From positions 1-8,270 of the forward strand of contig JAFYYO010000283.1 in NCBI GenBank assembly GCA_017557475.1: a DNA stretch of 8,270 nucleotides, in the 5' to 3' direction. The DNA is from Bacteroidaceae bacterium. GTDB taxonomy: Bacteria > Bacteroidota > Bacteroidia > Bacteroidales > Bacteroidaceae. The translations under genes and the position numbers were made by a program. Shown here in pieces: positions 6,395-8,270 of the stretch (within the stretch, counting starts at the first letter, position 1; every line of letters starts with the position of its first letter). The notes below the pieces were generated by a model. That model was not told the origin of the DNA and searched no databases. It worked only from the letters and a program-made list of their open reading frames with translations.

Positions 6395-6424
6395 CGAAAA
6401 AAGCGAGCCCGAAAGCCCGCTTTT
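6395..6424 (-). terminator. Rho-independent terminator of the C69 dipeptidase gene
   Basis: On the minus strand AAAAGCGGGC (6424-6415) pairs with GCTCGCTTTT (6408-6399), with one G-T wobble and a 6-nt loop, followed by T residues to 6397. It starts 8 nt past the TAA at 6433-6435 and separates the dipeptidase transcript from the small ORF promoter. Confidence 0.85.
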
Positions 6425-6432
6425 CAGCATCG

Positions 6433-8004
6433 TTAGAAGCCCGACCAGAACTGCCGCCAGTATTTCTTAGCTAGTTCATCCCAGCGTCCGATGGTGGCAT
6501 TGAAGAAGTCTGCGGTGTAGCCATTGAGGAATTCAGTCCTTTTCTTCTCGTCTGTGTTCCACCAAGTCTGCTCCACGAAGGCTTGTTCGCGATGGGCCTT
6601 ATCCCAGAAATATTGCTGAGCTTTCTGTATCGATTCGCGCGTTTGTCCCCATTTCATCGAGGAAATTCGGTTGGCTTCGCGATAATGCCAAAGTGCCGCA
6701 TCTTCTCTTTTCCTATGCTGACCGCAGACGCCAAGCATCATAGGCAACTCGGTATTGCCAGCGAAGATGGGGAAGCGGGGAGACTGTCCTGGATTATCAA
6801 GCGCAATCCAAGCTACTCCGCCTATCTCGTCGGGCATCCACGAACGCAGCTGAATGACTGTGCTATAAGCGCACCAAGACACGCTGACTGTGCGGATGTT
6901 CGCCATCGTGGAGTCGTTCAGGAGGCCTGCATAGCGGCGAATTTCGTCTGGACGCATCCAAGGATTGCTTATCAAAGGCTTTCCTCCTTTCAACTTCACC
7001 TCGCCGTTTCCCTTCGAAAGCGAGTCGATTTTGCACGAAAGACTCAGGTCCGTTCCCTCATAATAGGAGCCGAGAAGTTTCGAAACTGTCTCGACAGAAA
7101 CCTTCTCTTTTGGTTTCACCGAGAGAGGTAATTCGCCCATTTCATCGGTAAAATTGGCCTCGGGAGCCAACTGCTGCATGATGAAAAGTTCACGAACGCT
7201 GTAGTTTTTCGGTTCGTTGAAATAATTGCCGCCCGAGTAAGCTTTCCAGAATGAGAATTCCTCCTTGCCGTCCCAGAGTTTCAACTGTTTTGCGACGGAG
7301 AAGACGTTGTCCGACGCCATGAAATGATCCGTATCGCTCAGGTCGATTTTACCTATTCTGCAGATGTTCGCGCTGACCGCAACTTCGTCATCAGGAATGC
7401 GTTGAGCAGCCCAGACACCGCCTATCTGCTTCGGTCCTTCACCGAAAACCTCGAATATCCACACTTCCTTCTGGTCGGCAATGGTAAGGCATTCGCCACT
7501 GTCTCCGTAGCCGTACTGCTTGATGAGGCTGCCCATGAGACGGATTGCTTGACGGGCCGTCGTGCAACGTTGCATGGCAACTTTTTGAAGCTCCTCAATC
7601 ATAAAGAGTCCTTTCTCGTTTTGCAGGGTGTCTCGACCGCTGATAGTCGTCTCTCCCATCGCAAGTTGCTTCTCGTTCAAGCAAGGATAAGCCGTATTGA
7701 GGAAGCGGTAAGTATGGCGAACTTGAGGTATCGTGCCTCTTTCCTTGACGCCGCTCATGTCCTTCGAATGCTCGGTATGCATCGTCCCCTCGTATATGCT
7801 CATGATGGTGTCGCGAGGGTAATCCTTGGCAGGCTCGATGCTCATCCAGGTCCGATACCACGAGTCGCAAGTGTGGCTGGTCATAACCGAGCCATCGACA
7901 GATGCGTTCTTGCCCACCATAATACTGGTGCAGGCGTCTCTTTCAGTTTGTGCCGAGCAGAAACAAGCCCAGCCGAATATAGCGAAAAGTGCTAAATGTC
8001 TCAT
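6433..8004 (-). CDS. Secreted C69-family dipeptidase (523 aa)
   Basis: Peptidase family C69 enzymes are Ntn hydrolases that cleave dipeptides after autoprocessing exposes an N-terminal catalytic cysteine. Here a signal peptide (residues 1-18, cleavage near CSA/Q) and a few pro-residues precede DACTSIMVGKNASVDGSVMT. Cys25 is therefore the expected nucleophile, in the usual family context. Further family-like segments are SHTCDSWYRTW (43-53), EVWIFEVFGEG (180-190), the W-A-A-Q-R-IPDDEVAVSANICRI block (198-217), SDTDHFMASDN (223-233), NPWMRPDEIRRYAGL (347-361) and GGVAWIALDNPGQSPRFPIFAG (395-416). The length of 523 is normal for Bacteroidetes members. The start is fixed by the signal peptide; its ATG shares a base with the previous gene's TAA (TAATG), which suggests translational coupling. 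The likely role is degradation of small peptides in the periplasm. A terminator follows directly. The frame is intact. Confidence 0.93.
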   Translation of the reverse strand: MRHLALFAIFGWACFCSAQTERDACTSIMVGKNASVDGSVMTSHTCDSWYRTWMSIEPAKDYPRDTIMSIYEGTMHTEHSKDMSGVKERGTIPQVRHTYRFLNTAYPCLNEKQLAMGETTISGRDTLQNEKGLFMIEELQKVAMQRCTTARQAIRLMGSLIKQYGYGDSGECLTIADQKEVWIFEVFGEGPKQIGGVWAAQRIPDDEVAVSANICRIGKIDLSDTDHFMASDNVFSVAKQLKLWDGKEEFSFWKAYSGGNYFNEPKNYSVRELFIMQQLAPEANFTDEMGELPLSVKPKEKVSVETVSKLLGSYYEGTDLSLSCKIDSLSKGNGEVKLKGGKPLISNPWMRPDEIRRYAGLLNDSTMANIRTVSVSWCAYSTVIQLRSWMPDEIGGVAWIALDNPGQSPRFPIFAGNTELPMMLGVCGQHRKREDAALWHYREANRISSMKWGQTRESIQKAQQYFWDKAHREQAFVEQTWWNTDEKKRTEFLNGYTADFFNATIGRWDELAKKYWRQFWSGF

Positions 8005-8270
8005 TATTTTAGTATTTTCTTTCCATCATGAATGAATATCCCCTTTGAAGGCTCACCAGTCAGTTTGCGGCCATCGAGAGCGTAGTAGTCTGTGACATTA
8101 AGGTCCTTAAGGTCTCTAAGGACATTTGAATCGATGCCGGTTATCTCGTCGTCGGAGATGACGGGATGCAGGGTGATGCGGTCGAAGTTAGGTGCCCAAA
8201 GGTCATCATACGCTTGAATGGTGATGGTATTCCTAGAGCCCTCTTTCAAGGTGACGGGTATCATCTTCCA
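8004..8270 (-). CDS. C-terminal 88 residues of a secreted protein with probable CBM6/35-like module, partial
   Basis: The frame is open to the right edge, so only the 3' end is present and the start lies outside. The visible part begins WKMIPVTLKEGSRNTITIQA and continues to W-A-P-N-F-D-R-I-T-L-HPV. That order (V-x-V-x-L-K-x-G-x-N-T-I-x-I, then W-x-PN-x-D-x-I-x-L) is the usual last-strand pattern of family 6/35 carbohydrate-binding modules, often attached to glycoside hydrolases. The end, Y-A-L-D-G-R-K-L with KGIFI and KK-I-L-K, is the same kind of tail as on the large protein. The catalytic part, if any, is not visible. The TAA overlaps the dipeptidase ATG by one base, so the two genes are very probably one operon. 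The carbohydrate-binding call is recognition of a short segment and is moderately sure. Confidence 0.7.
   Translation of the reverse strand, partial: WKMIPVTLKEGSRNTITIQAYDDLWAPNFDRITLHPVISDDEITGIDSNVLRDLKDLNVTDYYALDGRKLTGEPSKGIFIHDGKKILK

Noticed and set aside
7957..7968. Lipobox at Cys14 or Cys16 of the dipeptidase
   Set aside because: The residues before these cysteines (GWA, ACF) do not fit the L-[AS]-[GA]-C pattern; type I cleavage after CSA and processing to Cys25 fit better.
7324..7995. Plus-strand ORF of 223 codons
   Set aside because: It is antisense to the well-recognised C69 dipeptidase N-terminal half.

Overview
The window looks like a chromosomal segment of a Bacteroidales bacterium, most likely Prevotella or a close relative. 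Three things support this. Promoter cores match the Bacteroidetes form TAnnTTTG. Shine-Dalgarno sites are weak or absent and leaders are AT-rich. Two proteins end in the short tail (Y-x-L-x-G-[QR]-K ... KGI ... KK-x-L-K) common on secreted proteins of this group. The genus is an inference from style; no marker gene is present.

Every supported gene is on the minus strand, so transcription runs from high to low coordinates. From right to left these are: (1) the C-terminal end of a secreted protein with a probable CBM6/35-like carbohydrate-binding module (8270-8004); (2) a secreted C69-family dipeptidase whose ATG overlaps the preceding stop codon in TAATG (8004-6433), closed by a rho-independent terminator; (3) a repeat-containing intergenic stretch with a promoter core; (4) a 57-residue charged, probably helical ORF (6164-5991); (5) a 1745-residue secreted mosaic protein (5940-703) with its own promoter and terminator; (6) a 366-bp intergenic stretch with an unusual 22-bp-period palindromic array, AT-rich repeats and another promoter; (7) the N-terminal 112 residues of a class A (PAP2-type) acid phosphatase running off the left edge.

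The outstanding item is the 1745-residue protein. After its signal peptide, residues 42-465 hold 79 cysteines (about 19%) in a strongly acidic background. They are mostly in C-x2-C-x2-C clusters, and from residue 206 they resolve into repeats that settle to an exact 43-residue period. This is followed by about ten single CxxC/His/Trp modules interleaved with Ig-like and InlB-B-repeat-like domains, then a Big_2-like domain, a beta-helix-like region and the C-terminal tail. I do not recognise a named family for the cysteine array. Metal binding is a plausible inference, not shown.

The second notable item is the non-coding array at 487-640: seven consecutive 22-bp units, each with CGTG at the same position, whose arms are drawn from a few recurring words and pair within and between units.

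The recognisable proteins all look exported (glycan-binding protein, dipeptidase, phosphatase, surface mosaic), which fits nutrient scavenging at the cell surface. Nothing in the sequence ties them into one pathway beyond the coupled CBM-protein/dipeptidase pair.
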